A stretch of DNA of 19,816 nucleotides from Promethearchaeota archaeon (GTDB lineage: Archaea > Asgardarchaeota > Lokiarchaeia > Sigynarchaeales > SOKP01), in NCBI GenBank assembly GCA_019057975.1, contig JAHLWJ010000047.1, positions 1 through 19,816 on the forward strand, in the 5' to 3' direction. This document shows, in pieces, positions 18,249 through 19,816 of this stretch. Under the pieces are notes generated by a model. That model was not told the DNA's origin. It did not search any database and saw nothing but the letters and a program-made list of their open reading frames with translations. Made by a program: the position numbers and the translations under genes. The first letter of the stretch is position 1; each line of letters opens with the position of its first letter.

Positions 18249-18760
18249 ACAAATCGAAAAGAGGAGGTAGAAAATGTCTCAATGGAAAGATTTCAGGTTC
18301 GAGGAGCGTATTCGTGAAATTCTCCAAGAAGTAACCTATTATCGAGAGGATCATCATTTTGGACGACCATTTCTCACTGTCTATCAAATAGCAATTGAAT
18401 ATGCTCACCAATATCCAAGTGACTTTAATCAAATTGGTCTCCCAATTGGGGGGAAAGGAACGGGAGAACGTAATTCTCTTGCCCAATATATTGCAGGGCA
18501 ACTTTCTCAGAGGATGCAATCTGGAGCATTGCCTGACTTTGAAGGAGGGTTTATTTCAAATAATCATCTGTTAGAAATTTCTTTTGAAAATGATAACCAA
18601 AGAATAACATCATCGTTAACAGATACTGAATATGATTTATCAATATTCAGGTTGAGATAACAATAAGGATTTTAGGGATACAATACTTAGTTTTTAAACG
18701 AAGTGCTTCACAAAATATGCCAACTTGTGAGTATAAAAGAAGTATTTTGGTTATTTTAAG
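18243..18760 (+). mobile_element. Probable integron gene cassette
   Basis: A unit of 518 bases runs from the crossover point of the attC at 18172-18248 to a second GTTRRRY sequence (GTTAGGC at 18760-18766). It holds one + strand gene that starts 31 bases inside the left boundary behind a strong ribosome binding site, which is the usual single-gene, promoterless cassette layout. The right boundary is less certain because the attC expected there is weak. No intI gene or attI site is in the window, so this is a cassette remote from its integrase, or an orphan cluster. Confidence 0.55.
18274..18660 (+). CDS. Cassette-borne hypothetical protein
   Basis: The ATG at 18274 follows GAGGAGG (18261-18267) with 6 bases between, a very strong translation start. 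The 128-residue product is soluble-looking, with no signal peptide or membrane segment. Noticeable segments are FGRPFLTVYQIAIEYA (about 29-44), a glycine-rich IGLPIGGKGTGERNSLAQYI (about 53-72), GGFISNNHLLEISF and a final TDTEYDLSIFRLR. The glycine-rich stretch contains GGKGTGE but is not a Walker A. I do not recognise the family and assign no function. Placement right after an attC site, within a cassette-sized unit, is the main information about it; genes in such cassettes often have no known relatives. Confidence 0.8.
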   Translation: MSQWKDFRFEERIREILQEVTYYREDHHFGRPFLTVYQIAIEYAHQYPSDFNQIGLPIGGKGTGERNSLAQYIAGQLSQRMQSGALPDFEGGFISNNHLLEISFENDNQRITSSLTDTEYDLSIFRLR

Positions 18761-18766
18761 TTAGGC
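18719..18766 (+). other. Possible degenerate second attC site
   Basis: GCCAACTT at 18719-18726 can pair with AAGTTAGGC at 18758-18766, leaving one unpaired base, and the right end GTTAGGC fits GTTRRRY. However, the unit is only 48 bases, shorter than known attC sites, the left core does not fit RYYYAAC, and no inner stem is obvious. Its position exactly where the cassette should end is the main support. Confidence 0.28.
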
Positions 18767-18799
18767 GAGAAGCAAAATAGCTCTTAGGAGGTTTGATGT

Positions 18800-19330
18800 A
18801 TGGAAATGTGGAAAATTGAATTATTGAAAATTGGTGCGATAGCGCTAGTTTCTTTTTTAGGCGGTCTCGGTAGCTACTGGCTTTATATACATAAACGTAA
18901 AATTGAGAGAGCTCCTGAGCAAGAAAACTTGCGGGAGGCCGAAAAACTAACAACTTTGTTAATACAGCATCGAAAGCACAAAATATCTCCCCTAGAGCTT
19001 AGTGAATTCAAGAGGAGATTATTATCCCGATCTGCTAATAACGAAGTAGAATGCCGGAACATAGATGAGATTATAAAGGCTGAAGAAGAGTTTTTTGACA
19101 AAGTTTGGTATGGTAGGCATAAGGTGTTAGAGGCTATGGTAAGATCGGGGCAAAAAAAGGTTGATTTTAAAATATGGCAGGGAGCACTTAAAGCTGCTAA
19201 AAAAGTAGAGATAAAATATGGCAAAAAACAATTAGGTTCTTGTGATGATTTTGAGTGGGGAATATTGAACGGAAAACTTTCAACACTTAGATGGGTCTTG
19301 GGTGACGAGTGGGATATTCTAGACACTTAA
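18800..19330 (+). CDS. Membrane-anchored hypothetical protein
   Basis: The ATG at 18800 has AGGAGG (18786-18791) 8 bases upstream. The 176-residue product has one N-terminal membrane helix, about residues 8-29 (IGAIALVSFLGGLGSYWLYI), followed by HKRK, so the remaining soluble part should be cytoplasmic. That part is helical and charged and ends in DDFEWGILNGKLSTLRWVLG followed by DEWDILDT, which I recall as a conserved ending of short hypothetical proteins; no function is known to me. It starts 40 bases after the GTTAGGC at 18760, so it may be the gene of a second cassette, but I find no attC after its stop. It converges on a - strand gene with only 3 bases between the stops. Confidence 0.75.
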   Translation: MEMWKIELLKIGAIALVSFLGGLGSYWLYIHKRKIERAPEQENLREAEKLTTLLIQHRKHKISPLELSEFKRRLLSRSANNEVECRNIDEIIKAEEEFFDKVWYGRHKVLEAMVRSGQKKVDFKIWQGALKAAKKVEIKYGKKQLGSCDDFEWGILNGKLSTLRWVLGDEWDILDT

Positions 19331-19333
19331 TTA

Positions 19334-19585
19334 TTATCCGATAGCACTTTCCTTAATATAAATCTCAAATACATTCTTCCTTAGCCTTATCCCATATATC
19401 CGTGATTTTGGGATCCAGATTTTCATGCCATTGTCAATCAATACAGCTTTATCAGTTTCGTGTAGTATTCGAATTTGAGCCCATACATATTTTTCTTTTG
19501 GAGATACAAACTTACAATACTCGCTTTGGGATTACTCCGTCGCTAACGATCCTCGCAATGACAGGAAAATGTTAGGCCAGAACAT
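19334..19585 (-). pseudogene. Small gene of unknown function interrupted in frame by a dispersed repeat
   Basis: On the - strand an ATG at 19583-19585 follows GGGAGGTAA (19590-19598) at good spacing and gives MFWPN, then enters the 36-base repeat at 19528-19563. The repeat contributes LSLRGSLATE and a TAA at 19532-19534. The same frame then continues without a break through KYVWAQIRILHETDKAVLID and IWIPKSRIYGIRLRKN to a TAA at 19334-19336. No start codon with a ribosome binding site lies after the repeat, so the two parts are one gene. The body looks like a compact beta-rich small protein of about 60 residues; the family is unknown to me. It starts 25 bases after the helix-turn-helix gene stop, so they probably form an operon. 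Confidence 0.6.
19528..19563 (-). repeat. Copy of the dispersed GTCATTGCGAGG-type repeat
   Basis: Read on the - strand, the 36 bases begin TGTCATTGCGAGGATCG and end GACGGAGTAATCCC. They closely resemble a partly palindromic intergenic repeat (remembered form: GTCATTGCGAGGAGCGAAGC, then GACGAAGCAATC) present in many copies in assorted bacterial genomes. Its origin and means of spread are unclear. This copy lies inside a coding frame. Confidence 0.6.
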
Positions 19586-19610
19586 AGAGTTACCTCCCTT
19601 CAAGATTATT

Positions 19611-19816
19611 TCATTGTTTTGTTTGTTTTTTGTTTTTGAATTTGCAAGCTCTTACGATAGTGGTTCTGCTAACATTTAAACTTTTTGCAATTTCTTGATA
19701 AGACATTCCTAAGGATTTCAGCTGCTTTGCCTTTACAAATAGTTTCTGATATAAAGGAATTTGCCTTGTAGGCAATATTTTAATATGAGCGGAAATTTCA
19801 GAAATAGTTCGAATTG
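19611..19816 (-). CDS. Helix-turn-helix protein, C-terminal part (5' end outside window)
   Basis: The - strand frame is open from the right edge to a TGA at 19611-19613 and gives 68 complete codons. The segment LKSLGMSYQEIAKSLNVSRT is a clear helix-turn-helix of the resolvase/transposase type (GMSYQEIAKSLNVSRTTIVR), followed by a lysine-rich tail KFKNKKQTKQ. The segment before it (PTRQIPLYQKLFVKAKQ) looks like a linker. The domain type supports DNA binding, perhaps a small recombinase, transposase or regulator, but the catalytic part, if any, is not in view. The small interrupted gene follows after 25 bases on the same strand. Confidence 0.65.
   Translation of the reverse strand, partial: IRTISEISAHIKILPTRQIPLYQKLFVKAKQLKSLGMSYQEIAKSLNVSRTTIVRACKFKNKKQTKQ

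Noticed and set aside
1..19816. Altered genetic code to explain in-frame stops
   Set aside because: TAA and TAG both end intact long genes in the window, so they function as stops.

Overview
The window joins blocks of different origin from what looks like an uncultured bacterium. I cannot name the phylum. The DUF1670 remnant, the integron attC site and a copy of a widespread GTCATTGCGAGG-type repeat would fit several candidate phyla, but this is only a guess. All long genes end in TAA or TAG, so those two codons act as stops here.

Bases 1-10142 hold an AT-rich BREX phage-defence operon, all on the + strand with gaps of 1-26 bases: the C-terminal part of the methyltransferase gene pglX (running in from the left edge), brxC (P-loop ATPase), pglZ (alkaline-phosphatase-like) and brxL (AAA+/Lon-like). 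PglX is expected to mark self DNA, and the other proteins to block replication of unmarked phage DNA. The order pglX-brxC-pglZ-brxL differs from the textbook type 1 order (brxA-brxB-brxC-pglX-pglZ-brxL). If brxA and brxB are present, they lie left of the window.

Bases 10143-11021 are a scar. It holds the first codons of an OLD-family-like ATPase/nuclease gene, short unidentified coding fragments (one transposase-like), and on the - strand a DUF1670 gene with one internal stop. Base composition changes across the scar (17 G+C of 60 at 1921-1980, 32 of 60 at 14461-14520).

Bases 11022-17298 hold an overlapping pair for an AddAB-type helicase-nuclease: an AddB-like protein with a PD-(D/E)XK nuclease and four cysteines spaced as for an iron-sulfur cluster, and an AddA-like UvrD-family helicase-nuclease. 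They probably repair double-strand breaks and degrade unprotected linear DNA. A link to BREX is only positional.

Bases 17299-19816 are an accessory tail of small genes. It contains a UDG-like gene with one internal TAG, a short repeat-like motif, a small membrane protein, a convincing integron attC site (18172-18248) followed by a cassette-like gene of unknown function, a membrane-anchored unknown protein and, on the - strand, a small gene interrupted in frame by a dispersed repeat, next to the end of a helix-turn-helix protein gene. No integrase gene is visible. No tRNA, rRNA or CRISPR array was seen.
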